A stretch of 64,000 bases of DNA from Sipunculus nudus (lineage: Eukaryota; Annelida; Sipuncula; Golfingiida; Sipunculidae): the NCBI GenBank assembly GCA_026874595.1, contig CM049313.1, positions 77,822,659 through 77,886,658 of the forward strand, given 5' to 3'. The notes beneath the pieces are model-generated. The model did not search any database, had not been told where the DNA came from, and saw only the letters and a list, made by a program, of their open reading frames with translations. Position numbers and translations under genes: made by a program. This document shows positions 12,001-24,479 of the stretch, one piece after another; the stretch's first letter is position 1; every line of letters starts with the position of its first letter.

Positions 12001-14151
12001 TGGCCATTATGGCTTGTTTAGACTATTCTGTTACTGGTAATTACCATCCTTGAAAAGCATGTCCAAGCTATACCAGGCAGTCAGAGATAGACCAGGTCTT
12101 AATCAGTGCAAGTGATGAAACACCCATTGTTTATTGACCTCCTACTGTGTCTTTCATTCAACTACTGTGTTGTTGCAGAGACAAAAACTGGTCCGGTATA
12201 AATAACTGGCCCACAAAGTTTTAGTTTTAATTACGCCAGTGTATAAAGAAATGTTTGTTGGGTCATTGGTTATTCCCAGTACAGTATCGCTTTAGCTAAA
12301 TTCTTCTCCTACATCAGTTACTATAAGATTGTTTTAGAATGTCATGCTTAATATAAGAGTAGTGGTACATGTATACTGATGCAACATTTACAGTAACATT
12401 TAGGTTTGGCTTTAACATTTATGTATGGTAGTCCAGTCTCCATGCTAAAAATTAAAATGGCAAGTCTTGTTTCTGTTCAGATATCTCAAATCACAACACA
12501 GTTGGAAAAGGTCGATGCAGAACAAGCTATCAGCTTACGCCACCTGGAGGGAGATTCCTCGCAGCAAATTTCATTCCTTGAGAACAGAACTGTCAACATG
12601 ATTGAGGAAACACGCAACAGTGTTCACTCTTACAGAACAACTGAACAGGCAGAGCGTGAGAAAATGGAAGCCCGTTTAACAGCCCACATAGAGCGCTTGG
12701 TGTCAAACTGTGAATCACGCCTGGTATGTAGAAATATGGGTTATATTCCACAATTGGAGAAACTAACTTTTTAAAGGGACTTTTTTTAAGAAACGAAAAT
12801 GGGAAATAAATGTTTTCATCTTGCTGTAGGACATTTTTTCTCATCGATTATGTGTGAAAAACACAAATAATCATAATTTTATTATTTTTTGTTATTATTT
12901 TAATTATTATTATTTATTATTACATACCTATATTTCTTGGAGTCAAATGATCCCACCTAGATTATTTGCTTATCTTGACATATTTAGTTATTTTGATCTA
13001 AGATATGGTTTAGGAGAAGCTGCATAACACATACCAGTATAAGACACATACATATGTGAAACTTGTGAGACGGTGACAGAAAATTGCAGATTTTCTTTGA
13101 TAGCTAAATGGTGTTCATGGTTTGGACTTGTTCAAAGTGACTGTGGTCGAAGGTTTTAATTGTGATCACTGAACATCAGTGTGCTACCCCTTTAATGATA
13201 AGAAGAGCACTTAATTCTGCAATTAACTGAATTATTGCTTTTTATTTGCAGACTAAACTTGAAATGAAATTGGATGAAGCCCTCGTTAACATGGACCGCA
13301 GGCTGAATAAAATGGAAGACGAAGCACAGAAGGATCGGGAGTTGCAAGCGAATGCCCTTAAAGTTAGTATCACCTGGGAAATGAATTTTATAATATAATA
13401 TGCAGCAAGATTATGTACTTTAACTTATCATAATTATTGTTCCAAAATGAAGTATTCATAGGCAGTCCTCTCATTTAAGCTATGTGGCAGGCTGTGATGA
13501 CTTGGACATGGTTTTCCATGGTTACATAATTATAACATTGCATAAATAAATCACATAGACACTGTACTAAATACTGATATTCATTCCAAGGACTGCGATG
13601 AATAAATCATAAATATATAAATTGATGTTACCTGATTCAAAGCCCAAGAATAGTCCAAATGGTAACAACTGTGTTCATGATGAAAAAATTAGGTAATTTT
13701 TTAGATTCACAGACATTTCAAATTTTTGCTATGACTTTTCTATATACCAAAACCTGCTGTCCAGAAGACACATATAACAACCCATAATTCATCATCATTA
13801 AGATGTTTTCAGTCTCATATAGTAAATATTGCTGGCTCCACTGGGATGTACGAAATCCCATTCTGACCAAGCATCCTGGGCTATTCAAATTTTCTTCCCA
13901 TTGAAAGCCCTGAGTAATACCTTTATTCATATCAGGTCCTGGAGAAAAAACTGACTGGCAATATTGAGGCTAACACACGTCGACAGAATGACAGCATGAG
14001 TCGCCTGAAGCATGAATGTCGCACCGGCTTCTCAACTGTTCATGAAAGTATCAGCAACATGAAACAAGTGATGGACGGCAAGCGGAAACTGCTGGAAGAA
14101 CAACTCAAGAAAGAAATATCGCAAATACGCAAGATGGTGGTTCTCATCTGA
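9010..14151 (+). CDS. FAM81A: FAM81A-like coiled-coil protein (five coding exons)
   Basis: Coding exons are 9010-9318, 10758-11006, 12481-12723, 13252-13362 and 13936-14151, joined by GT-AG introns, giving 375 codons including the stop-terminated last exon; vertebrate FAM81A is of similar length (about 370 aa). Exon 1 has a Gly/Pro/Ser-rich start, then LEDRLSQQERTTQNLLDRAY and IKEDI. Exon 2 has the signature block DLRGRVARCDASISRLSA, which I recognise from FAM81 proteins. The rest is charged heptad-rich coiled coil ending QIRKMVVLI-stop. The start is the first ATG of the frame after an upstream acceptor. All four introns are phase 0 and every exon is a multiple of three. FAM81A is described in mammals as a postsynaptic-density scaffold; a role in this animal is unknown. 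FAM81B is the alternative name for the same family, and assignment between A and B is by similarity only. Confidence 0.9.
9768..9995 (+). mobile_element. tRNA-derived SINE in FAM81A intron 1
   Basis: The start has an A-box-like 'agctgagtggaataacgc' and about 50 bp later a B-box-like 'gtgggttgtactggccc'. Then comes a 'gggttctcctgtttcctcc' central block that I associate with widespread invertebrate SINE core domains, and an A-rich 'aaaataaataaag' tail. It lies in the sense direction of the host gene. The box sequences have drifted, so it is probably an old copy. Confidence 0.65.
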
Positions 14152-14991
14152 AGACTTGGCAAGCAGCAATCTGTGCAGCATAGATGTATTTAAAATGTTA
14201 AGCTCTTGTAAGACTGTGAGTGAACTAGCTGTAATGAGCTGCAAATGACTGAGCATGTGTGTAAAATTCAGGATCACTGGTATAGCTTTGTAGGAAAACA
14301 CAGGGTGCAGAATCTCCAACTGAAAAATATACATCTTTATATACATGAAGCATATATAAACAAGAACTTGAATTACATGCCTGATACTGCACCAGTCTGT
14401 TGATTTAGGAACGAGTGCTCACCTTGTCTTGGATGAAAAAATTGGAGCAAAGGGTGGGGTTAGAATTATCAGAGACTGTGGTATAAAATTGGAATGAGTA
14501 TTAAACAAGAATTTGTAGTTTTCAGATATGTAAAAAAAAAAATTCAGCTCACATTCCATTATAAAAGCTTGAGCCATATATATCATATAGTACAAACAAA
14601 GTACCACTTCCACAGCTACTCTGGGAAGCAAATTTTTCACATTCAAAGTGGCTTATTGTTTGAATCCCTCTGGTATAGTTTTATGATATATCATGTCTGA
14701 TATACACTCCATTCATAGGTGCCAAAGGAAAACGCCAAAGTTCAAATACTTAAGTACTAATTTATACTGTTCATGTTGTAATTTATATATTGTATCCATA
14801 TTGCATATATCATGCATATCCATGTATACATTCTTTCCATATATTTGAATAATAGTGCTGTGCTTATTTTGCCACAATGCATAAAACACTTGTATCAAAC
14901 CATGGGTTACTTCAGCCCTACATGTACACTTATATCAACATATATGTATACAGCAGTAACATTTTACAGGGACACATGCAGTTTTATTGTG

Positions 14992-15020
14992 TGAGAGAGA
15001 GAGAGAGACAGAGAGAGAGA
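14992..15020 (+). repeat. (GA)n microsatellite
   Basis: An interrupted run of gagaga dinucleotides within the presumed 3' UTR. Confidence 0.85.
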
Positions 15021-16654
15021 TCCACCGGTGGTGAAGATTTTTACCATTGTACCATATGAAAATTATGCTTTGTCAGTGACAGATTAAAAGCCCAGGTCAG
15101 TCAAGCTAATTCACCAATTAATTAATATTCAAGAACATCCTTCACTTGACATGTGGTACCATGCATCATGTTTTAAAGTGACATCTTCTATGACAACCCT
15201 TTGAAGAATGAAGGCATCTGTTAAGTACATAGCTGCATTTCTGTAATAGAATTTACTTTGCTTGGATTGTACTTAATGATAACATCTGAAACATCACTCC
15301 ACACCAAGCTGTTATAAAGGTATACCTTTATAAGTCAAGTCAGCAGCAGCATCTTTAGCCTGAGCAGTTCTTTATTGTTAAATTAACTGTGGTATTTGTT
15401 TAATTAAAAAATGACAAATATATAATTTCAAATTTCCTTACCTTTTAAATGATCATAAAAATATATAAAATGTAACAATTAAAAAATCTATTTTCAAGGG
15501 GAAAGGTAGTGGTTGGATCATTTTGATATGACCCCCTAATTGAGAACTTGTAACATTATGAGTTTGGCATCTAGGACTTAATTCTTGCCTGTCATTATAT
15601 ATTACCGGTAAGGCAAACAGGATTATTGTGTTGAAATAAGTTTACACCATGGAAACAACATCTGAAAAAGTACCTATGTTTGAATTAGTTTGCTATGTTT
15701 ATATTACAGCCCCAGTATGCTTTGTTTTGGACTGTCATTTTATGACAGTGTTAAGATTCACAGAAGTTCAATTATTAAACTAAATATTGTACAATACTGA
15801 TTTTATTTAAACTTATGAGCTATTTTGTCTGCGGCATGATATTATCATACAAGATATGTTCAAAAGGTTCTTTAAAAAATCAGGGCTCCAGTCAACAATT
15901 TCTAAATTTATACCAATGTATAATATTGTATATCAGTTGTTTAGGTGTGTAAGAGTGGGTTTTATATTACTACTGTGGACACTTGTAAATATAACAGTTG
16001 TAATGATTTTAACTTAATAATGCATTAAAGATTGTTAGTTTAAAAATTTTTAATTTTTATATTTTCATATCTATAGGTACAAAAGTGATTTACACACTTA
16101 TTTTATGTCAGGATCTTCCAATAATTATAATGCTGATTCTTGTACCATAATTCAAATTTATATATAATACTAGGTGCTGTATCAAATGATGACACACCAC
16201 TTGACGCGAATATTTATAACAGGTGCTTTATAGTCAAAGTGCTGCATTCAATTTCAATGCCATATGAACCCAATGCCAAATGAACCCATTTGTATAATGA
16301 CAAACTGTCCTGTGTACATTTATATGCAATTTTCTTAACTTCCTGAATTTAGAATTGTCACGGGATGGACTCCGATGATAAGGCAAAGCATGATGTCAGA
16401 ATTAGGGAAAAAAATATTTGGTGGTCAGGTTCAATAAGTGAGGTTATACATTATATTCTGTTTATTTATATAAACCATCCAGCCTACAGGTCAAATATAT
16501 GAATATATATTTGTAACTTCCATGGTGCGTTCATGCTTTGAATATTCATGCAAACACTGCTGGTACAGATCTTTTATCAACATTTTTGTTACAGCTATTT
16601 TTGTTATCAGTGTGTAATTTGTTTATGATGCACTTGCCCCTTTAAACAGCCATA

Positions 16655-16660
16655 AATAAA
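16655..16660 (+). promoter_or_regulatory. Candidate poly(A) signal AATAAA
   Basis: AATAAA on the FAM81A strand, followed within about 30 bp by a T-rich stretch (ttgatttttgttcag). It is plausible as the distal polyadenylation site. Confidence 0.4.
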
Positions 16661-16699
16661 ATTTAGAATGAATTCTTGATTTTTGTTCAGTTTGAGGGT

Positions 16700-17329
16700 T
16701 TGCAATGCCAGTCATGGTTTATGAATCTATATCAACAAATTGAAAGTACCGGTAATGCTATTTATCAACCTGTGAACTGATGGCAAAGTTTCATCATGCA
16801 TTGTTTGAAAACCCATTCGAACATTCAAAGACTTGAATGTAAAATATACACACAAAATGCTACTGCTTATTGAGTACAAGTTCTGACACACCCTGCTGAT
16901 TCTGAATGAGAAGCCCAATAAATGGCTTTGGTGAAAAAAGGCCACTAGCAATAGCATCACTTCCAGTTGCAGCCACCTATAACATATTTCAGCTTCCGAA
17001 CTTATATTAGTCCCAGGAATTGGTTGTATTTTCATGATTGATCTTCAGTCGACCTCAACTGACAATTAAGCTGTTAATGAGAATATAATTTCTGACCATA
17101 TATAGACCTGTACATTGCCAAAAACTCCTCCTGTGCCCACAGGTTGGATAATATATGTATCAATTCTATAGACTTTGTGTGTGAAAATAAACAGACATGT
17201 AGTTTGCTCACATGAACTAAAGGAGAGCATACCTATCCTCATTACAAAGCCCAAGTAATGCTCAAATTTTTAATAAATTATGGCACTGCAAGATCAGTGA
17301 TCAGCCGATCTAACCAACCAATTATCCAT
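16700..17329. other. Intergenic, no recognised feature
   Basis: Two minus-strand ORFs (16,727-17,035 and 17,066-17,254) show no known motif. Nothing else is seen. Confidence 0.45.
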
Positions 17330-17937
17330 TTTTAAGCTCAGTTTCTGCCGACTGGTGGTGCAACCTGGATTTTTTTCTAATTCTAATGCATTTTTTTCTA
17401 CATTTTTTTAGACCTTGAAAGACAGGAGACACAATTGGTAACAGGGCACCAATCATAACCACTGGACAAAGAATCTTCTAATTTGATATCCAGGGAGGTC
17501 CATGGAAAAACTCCTTGGAAACCTGAAATTAAGTGTCTGTTACCAATATCCTCTGAGCAATGGGGCTCAGAAATAACCCCCCCCCCCCCCCAATCCAGAA
17601 TAATTAAAAATTTGATACAAAAGCTATGTAAACATATTCATGATCTTTATGTTTCTTTGCTTGCATACTGATCATGGAGTGTTTCATCAGTTTATGCAGA
17701 CCGGTGGTGCCATCTATATTTTTTTCTATATTTTTTAAATTAACAGAGCAGAAATCGTAACCATTGATCCTAGAAACTTGTAACTTGACTTCCAGGAGGT
17801 AGATGGAAAATATCTTTGGAAACCTCAAATACAGTCTCTGTTACTCTGAGCTATGGGGCTAATAGTTGCATGTGGAAGGACATATTTTCAATATGTTAGT
17901 CGGCTAAGCATCATGACCCATGGGTCACTTGTTTTAA
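17330..17937 (-). repeat. Family B element, minus orientation, tail lost
   Basis: The reverse complement begins with the common head (acaagtgacccatgggtcat, about 17,910-17,935). It continues with the 'gccccatagctca...taacagaga' core monomers seen at 29.9-31.4 kb and 48.7-50.0 kb. Degenerate GGTGG-NN-CCACC sites lie near 17,354 and 17,703. The ACGG tail and hairpin are absent. Confidence 0.65.
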
Positions 17938-18154
17938 TAAATGTGCCCATCTCTACCTAATATATCCTTATCAACTTTTAATGATGACAGTCCAAGTATT
18001 CAAAATGCCCAGCTCTAGGATTCTCAAACAAATAGCAGAAACCAGTTCATCCTTTCTTCCTGTCCTGATTGCAAGAGATTATTGTAACTTGATACTTCGT
18101 TTTAATCATTTTGATCTGTATAAGGTATTGCTACAGGGAAGGGTTGGGGGTCAT

Positions 18155-18229
18155 CCCCCCCCCCCCCCCCATCTAGAGACCTTTTTTAAGACCAATCTTT
18201 TGCATGCGGGGAGAGGGGGGGGGGGGGGG
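18155..18229. repeat. Paired C16 and G15 homopolymer tracts
   Basis: A run of 16 C (18,155-18,170) is followed 44 bp later by a G-rich tract with 15 consecutive G (18,215-18,229). The tracts are complementary and could form a hairpin or quadruplex, and both are prone to length error in assemblies. Confidence 0.85.
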
Positions 18230-18560
18230 TTTGCTCTAAGCCAACAACTTCTTTTTAGACAATTTTTATGCATGACACCCATTCACCCCTCTCTGCAAAA
18301 ACAATGAAAATGAATTGACTACCAACAGTAAAAGGACACTTAAAAATTAACAACACTAAGATATTAGGACACACACTAAACCACTCTTTTAAGATATTAG
18401 GACACAAACTAATCATCTTAGTACCAGAGTGAACCCTACTTTATCAGGTTTGTCATTTGTTGATCTTTTGATTCAATCCAGGACCCCCACCTATAAATTG
18501 AGTGAACCTGTGAGCTAATGCAATGGTGTGCTGTTGTCTGTACAATTACCCATACTACCT

Positions 18561-18660
18561 AAACAAGGGACCCAGGGGTTATGGCCCTCAGCTGAAGTTT
18601 TAAATATTTGTAAATGCAAAATATTCTATTGTAATGTTTTTCATATATATATATAGAAGG
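18561..18660 (+). repeat. Common repeat head, isolated
   Basis: aaacaagggacccaggggtt and a following 'cctcagctga' match the heads at 21,253, 21,575, 29,895, 32,136, 41,704 and 48,749. The next bases (aaatgcaaaatat, then a TA-rich run) resemble those after the 32,136 head. No matching tail is found downstream. Confidence 0.6.
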
Positions 18661-18919
18661 TAGTGTTACCCTCCGATGTAAAGTGCTCTATGGCCTACAG
18701 GCTAGGCCAGAGCGGTATAACTCTATGAAGCGGTATAACATTATGAAACTACAGTCAAGAAACTTACATAATTGCTGTTATTTAATGGTCTGAAAAATAG
18801 GGGAAACAAATCGTAAAAATTAGAAATAATCCAAGTGGCCCCATCAGTCTTTTGGAAATTTAAAACCTAGTCATGGTCAATATTCAAGGCATGTATTAAT
18901 TATCAAGAAACTGAAGCTT

Positions 18920-19330
18920 TTTGTGGTGCCACCTGCAACAACTTACATTTTACAGGGAAAAGCTTGAAACCTTCTTCTCCAAAATCATTCAGCTAAATTG
19001 TCCAATATTTTAGCAGAAATGATCCATGAGATGACCTCTGTCAAGTTTGTTCTAACAGTTTGGGTTTGATGAATTTTGGCCGAGTTACAGGAATTTGAAC
19101 TTCGTCATTTTGCCAAGTAGGCATACCAGCGTAACAATCTCATGAATTACAGGAGCTAGCTTCACCAAGTTTCCAGCAAATGTTGGTACCACTAATATTT
19201 GAAATAGGTTTTAGAAGCGCAATCTACATCAACCTGTTTCTACAGGCAAAAACCTCATAAATGTAGCCTCTATCAGCTTAAAAATGTTTTTAATAAAATA
19301 ATCAGCTGCTTAGTTTAATTTTTAACAAGA
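18920..19330 (-). repeat. Family D repeat, minus orientation
   Basis: The reverse complement matches the 4830-5345 repeat over several blocks: TGGTGCCACC, the 'cagaaatgatc' block and 'ggccgagttacagga' on the + strand. The GACGAC tail is absent. The flanks (18,662-18,919 and 19,331-19,790) show nothing else. Confidence 0.55.
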
Positions 19331-19799
19331 ACTATCCTAGGGTAAAGTTCTTTTAATTGTATACGAATCGATTCATTGATTTTGGTAGGGTCAGACAGTT
19401 GAAGTTGGTCTTGTGGCCATTTGTAAGACTATTGCAATAGTCTTCTTCTGTAAAACCGTTGTTTCAACTTCTGTAACATAGCACAAATATTATTCTTAGG
19501 TGGCCTATTTTCAAGTGTACTTATATGGTTTTTGGATTTAATTATTGGACTCTTAATAATGAAGGGACTGTGATATACTTGTGTAAACAAAGCTAGTTGA
19601 TTTGTTGTATTAACATAGCTCTTTGGGTATATAAGCGGAGCTGCACAGGCAACATAAATAATTGGTTCCATATCCAGCTAATGTGCAAGATAAATCCCTG
19701 AATATAATATATCTGTATTCTAATTTTTTTTTCAAAGGCATCTATTATTTTCTAAACATTTTTATAAAAAATATGATCCACATATCAGCTTGAAATTAG

Positions 19800-21250
19800 A
19801 TGTGTCGGAACAACACGAATGCCCCCACCTGGAGCAAATTAGAAATATTTGTTAAAGTTTGTGAAATTTCTATGTTTAGGAGCTGTCATACGGTCAAAAG
19901 TAGGTTAATCAGGACAATATGCGAACTTGATCTGTAAGTGGTCATTTTGCTGCCACACACCAAAAATCAGGCCAATACCTGCAGGCATTGCGAAAAAAAG
20001 TCAGTACATGTGCTTTTGTCTGGAAAATTTCTATTTTATTCATGAAATTTTCCTATGTCCAGATGCCATCATATGGTCAAAAGTAGGTCAACCAGAACAA
20101 AATGCAAACTCGATCAGTAACTTGTCATAATCAGCCCACACACCAAAAATCAGGATAATATCTGAAGGCATTGTGAAAAAGAAGTCTGTACATGTGCATT
20201 TATCATGAGAAATTTCAATTTTTTATGAAATTTTCTATGTTCAGGAGCCGTCATATGGTTAAAAGTAGGTAAACTGGGAAAAACGCGAACTCGATCTGTT
20301 AGTGGTCATTATGCACCCACACACCAAAAATTAGGCCAATACCTGCAAGCTTTGCAATAAAAAGTCAGTACATGTGCTTTTGTCATGAAAATTTCTATTT
20401 TTCATGAAATTTTCTATGTTCTGGATCGGTCATACTGTCAAAAGTAGGTCATCCGGGACAAATGCAAACTCGATCTGTAAGTGGTCATTTTACACGGACA
20501 CACCAAAAATTAGGCTGATATCTGAAGGCATTGCGAAAAGAAATCCGTACAAGTGCATTTATCATGAAAATTTTAAATTTTTAATGATATTTTCTATGTT
20601 CAGGAGCTGTCATACAGTCAAATGCAGGTCAAACAGGATGAAACGTGAACTCAATCTGTAGGTGGTCATTATGCACCGACACTGCAAAAATTAGGCCAAT
20701 ATCTGCAAGCATTGCAAAAAAAAAAAACCCTAACATGTTCATTTGTCATGAAAATTTCAATTTTTCATGTGATATTCTATGTTCAGGAGATGTCATACAA
20801 TTAAAAGGAAGGCAACAAGGACAAAACGCGAACTCAATCTGTAAGTGGTCATTATGCACCCGTACACCAAAAAATTAGGCCAATATCTGCAAGCATTGCG
20901 GAATAAAGTCTGTACATGTGCATTTGTCATGAAAATTTCTATTTTTCATGTGATTTTCTGTTCTGGAGCCGTCATACGATTCCAAGTAGGTCAACCGGTA
21001 CAAAATTTGAATTCGATCTGTAAGTGGTCATTATGCACCAACACACCCCAAAAATGAGGCCAATATCTGCAAGCATTGGGATAAAAAGGCCGTACATGTC
21101 CATTTATCATGAAAATTTTAATTTTTTCATGAAATTTTCTATGTTCAGGAGCCGTCATATGTCTATGTTCAGGAGCCTCATACGGTCAAAAATAGGGCAA
21201 CCAGAACAAAACGTGAACTCAATCTGTAAGTGGTCATCATGTACCCACAC
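19800..21250. repeat. 181-bp tandem array, about eight copies
   Basis: The phrase cgatctgtaagtggtcat or a variant recurs near 19,928, 20,112, 20,291, 20,472, 20,654, 20,835, 21,016 and 21,220, a period of about 181 bp. Each unit also holds 'aggccaatatctgcaagcat', 'atgaaaatttctatttttca' and 'aggagccgtcatacggtcaa'. The last unit has a short internal duplication (about 21,140-21,175). ORFs of 60-90 codons across the units are repeat by-products. A partial unit pair also sits at 25,786-26,010. Confidence 0.92.
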
Positions 21251-21252
21251 AC

Positions 21253-21286
21253 AAACAAGGGACCCATGGGTCACGGCGCTCAGCTG
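21253..21286 (+). repeat. Common repeat head at the end of the 181-bp array
   Basis: acaagggacccatgggtcac followed by ggcgctcagctg, the cleanest copy of the head motif in the window. Here it follows a tandem core instead of preceding one. Confidence 0.7.
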
Positions 21287-22585
21287 TTATATATGATAAA
21301 AAATATGATTTGGGAAAGAGGCACATGCTTGTTTTGTGTGGTAATAAATATAAGCTTTATTATGAGTTGTTGGTGTTTAGCTTATGTATGATTTTGATAG
21401 TATCTTTGGAGACAGCGAAGAGGATTGATTTCATTTATTTTATTAACAAATGGAGTGCTATTGTCACACAGATTTTGACTTGGACATATAGTTTATAAGC
21501 AGCACATATTATAAAAGAGTTTAACTATTTATTAAAATTTAATAACAAATATTGTGCCAATATAATTTTTATTAAAAACAAGGGACCTATGGGTCACTGT
21601 GCTCAGCTGACGTTAACCTTGAAGGTAAAAATCTAAAATAATATCTAATGGAGATAAAGTGTAAGAGGAAGAGGTAATAAAGGCCATGGTTGGTTTATAT
21701 GATTGGTTTGTATTGATGAGCAAGAAATTGTTGCAAAAAATATTTTGTGACCTGACCATGTGTTTCCTAATGTTGAAACTAAAGCATGTGAGCAGTTTGT
21801 GAACAAATGATCTGTACTATTACCATGATCATTAGTTGGTTTTTCGATTAACTGTTGACATTTCAGTAGTTTACACATTTGTTCAATTGAATCTATTTTT
21901 TTGCATAATATATATTTTTAATTATATATGTATTTTTTTCATGAAATGTATACAGCTGAAATATAGCTAATTAACAACATAAAACAGGGCAAACAAAGCC
22001 TGATCTCAAATTCTGCTGAGGCAGGAAAATAATGAACAAATGTTTGTATTAAATCCTGATTTTTTATCACATCAATTATTTTCTAAATTAAGTTTATATT
22101 TCTATACATTTCCAATTTAACATATATATCTGAATATAAAAGTTGATTCATACCGGTAATTCTCAATTGCATCATCATAAATCTCAATCTTGTCAGATAA
22201 TACCACATCATGCATACAAATGTTTATTTATTTTTTACCACAAAAATATATCTTTTAAATCTGCAAAACAATAAATATCTAAAAATAATACTTGATTTAG
22301 ATTTCACAATTTTTAATTGTGTCTTTATTTATCCATAATGTGCTTTATATTTTATAATAATTTAAGCATACTGATGGGTTAATTTATATTTGTTAAAATC
22401 ATTTAAAAGAAAATTGGTTTATTTAAAAATGCTACATTACACAACATTGCATCTTCTGGATTACACCTTGAATTATTTTTTCAAGGAAAGTTTTTGCATA
22501 TCGGAGTGGAAACAGCATTACAATTAAGGAGATACAGTGAAAACAATAACAATTACTGCATAACACTTGGTGGGTTGGGTTTGCC

Positions 22586-22607
22586 GGGGGGGGGGGGGGG
22601 GGGGGGG
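22586..22607 (+). repeat. G22 homopolymer
   Basis: An uninterrupted run of 22 G inside the Family A element. It is a likely length-variable and error-prone site. Confidence 0.9.
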
Positions 22608-23451
22608 TGATTGGGGTGGTGATATGAGAATAACTGTACACCTGTCACAGCAGGGGATCTCCCCCAGTGACTGTAACAAATCAGAAACCCTGGCATTGCT
22701 GACTTCCAGTGACCTGCAGTGGGACCCTGCATCTGTAATCAAAGCAAGTGACTACAGAAAAAAAATCAATAACCAGCTTAATTTTCAAGCTTTTATTTTC
22801 AAATTTCAGATTTAGACAAACTAAATATTTATGTTTACATGCTGTGAAAATTAAATCAATGGTGCTTACAGGAAAAAAACGTGCCATGGTCAAAGTTAGG
22901 CAAAATTTAAGGTACTGATTTTTTTTATGCTAATAACTTAAAAAATTTACAAAATTAGATCTAATTTTGGGTAAACAATTGAATCTTAATTAAACATAGT
23001 TATATACTTGAGAAAATAGACTCTAGTTTCAAAATTTTTCATTTTATGTGAGTTATTATTTTTCTTGATTTTTTACAAAGTCCATTATGTTTGGGCCCAT
23101 AACTTAAAGAATTTATACTTTACAGACTTAATTTCTGGCATGTACATAGGAACTTTATAGAGGAATATTTATGGTAAATATGAGGAAAAACAGATGAGTG
23201 GTTTTGATATTAGGCAGTCCTGAAGTGTGAAAATAGGATTTTAATAAAAAAATTGAGGTTTTTCTTTAATTTCTCAAAGGAACGAAGTCGCAAAGACCCA
23301 GTTTTCGGCTTGGTAGGAGATCTTGGGGACATCTAACATTATGCTGAATTTTGGATTCCTAGGTCTTATGGTTTCAAAACCTGCCACATCTACGGACGGA
23401 CGGACGGACGGACAGACAGACGGACGGACGACGGACAATGGACCACGACTA

Positions 23452-23482
23452 TAGCTCAGATGACTTATAGTCAGCTGAGCTA
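23452..23482. other. Terminal hairpin of the Family A element
   Basis: Two 14-nt arms (tagctcagatgact and agtcagctgagcta) pair at 13 of 14 positions around a 3-nt loop. Equivalent hairpins occur at about 25,744-25,774, 31,347-31,377, 34,716-34,746 and 49,987-50,017, each preceded by an ACGG-type simple repeat. Confidence 0.8.
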
Positions 23483-23490
23483 AAAATAAT

Positions 23491-24479
23491 AAGAAAATCA
23501 TGATTTTTAAAAATAAAATAGAACTGAAATGATTATTGAAATAATATTATAGAATATATTCATGAATGCATTCATGAATACATTTTGAAAGTATCTGCAC
23601 TGGTATTCAAATACTTTCATTTTTACCTGAATTCCCATTCTTATGCAATAAAATTTTTTAATGCAGTACATATTCATATTCGTATTCAAATACATTTGCA
23701 AAGCATTCGCACCATGTCTAGTATTTATTCAGTTTTAGCCAAACAAAGGTGTTGAGAATCCAGAATATAAAAAATTCACAAATTTAAATAATGATCATAA
23801 GTACCTGGTTTTATGGCTTTTATTTATATTAAAAAAAAATAAATGTAATATATTCACTTTGGACTACTTTCACATCAATCTACACACTAGACACAGTTGG
23901 AATCTAGATTAATATTATCAACTGCATCTTTGTCTATCATTAATTTCCTATATATGATCCCTAATGATTAGTAATGAATAATATGATTTATTTTTTTATC
24001 ATTAAAATTTCACTGAAAAATACCATAGGTGACTGCATGGTGTTAGTTGGAATAACATTGACATTTACATTCTATCCATCCATACAAGATTCTTACATCA
24101 TCAGTAACTGCAAGTTAATTTTTTGTTACTCATCTAACAAATTCCTTTTCTATTAATTTTTCTTTAATTTGTTATAAAAAACCAATACAAAATTATTAAT
24201 TTATTGTTTATTGTTATGTTGTTTTTCAAAACAACTACTAGATGAGTTGGGTTAGACACCTGGATCAACTGTGGCTGGGCATTAGCTGCCTGGCTGCCCC
24301 AGTGTATGCTTCGCTCAAGCACGCATAATCCGATAAAAGGTCAACAAGGTCAACATACAGGTGACTGAAGAGGGGCTGGATTAAGCCTGGGTCTGACATG
24401 GTCTCATATAAACATTAATAAAAACTACAATATTTGGCCAATTTCTTTAAGCTTTCTAAACTACAAAGATGAAATCCTT
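23491..24479. other. Intergenic, no recognised gene
   Basis: Very AT-rich. A more GC-rich patch at about 24,235-24,410 ('gggttagacacctggatcaactg') may be a further short repeat, but I have no second copy in this window to show it. Confidence 0.4.

Larger units (their letters stand above)
14152..16680 (+). other. Probable 3' UTR of the FAM81A-like gene
   Basis: AT-rich non-coding sequence directly after the stop codon. It has short spurious ORFs only and a (GA)n tract at about 14,992-15,020. Several ATTAAA/AATAAA-type signals occur; the last good one is at 16,655. The true cleavage site cannot be chosen without transcripts, so the UTR may be shorter. Confidence 0.45.
21575..23490 (+). mobile_element. 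Family A head-core-tail element
   Basis: Starts with the common head (acaagggacctatgggtcac, from about 21,580). An AT-rich core follows with blocks shared with 32,136-34,752 ('acaaagcc...attctgctgag', 'ggaaaataatgaacaa'). The 3' part includes 'acgtgccatggtcaaagtt' and 'gatattaggcagtcctgaag', then an (ACGG)n tract at about 23,394-23,437 and a terminal hairpin at 23,452-23,482. No transposase is encoded, so it is non-autonomous. The G22 run at 22,586-22,607 lies inside it. Confidence 0.7.

Noticed and set aside
19800-21250. Possible CRISPR array
   Set aside because: Repeat units of about 181 bp are contiguous without unique spacers, and the genome is eukaryotic; this is a satellite.
23274-23501. 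ORF with repeated 'RPSVCPSVRPSV' residues
   Set aside because: Translation of the ACGG simple repeat in the element tail.
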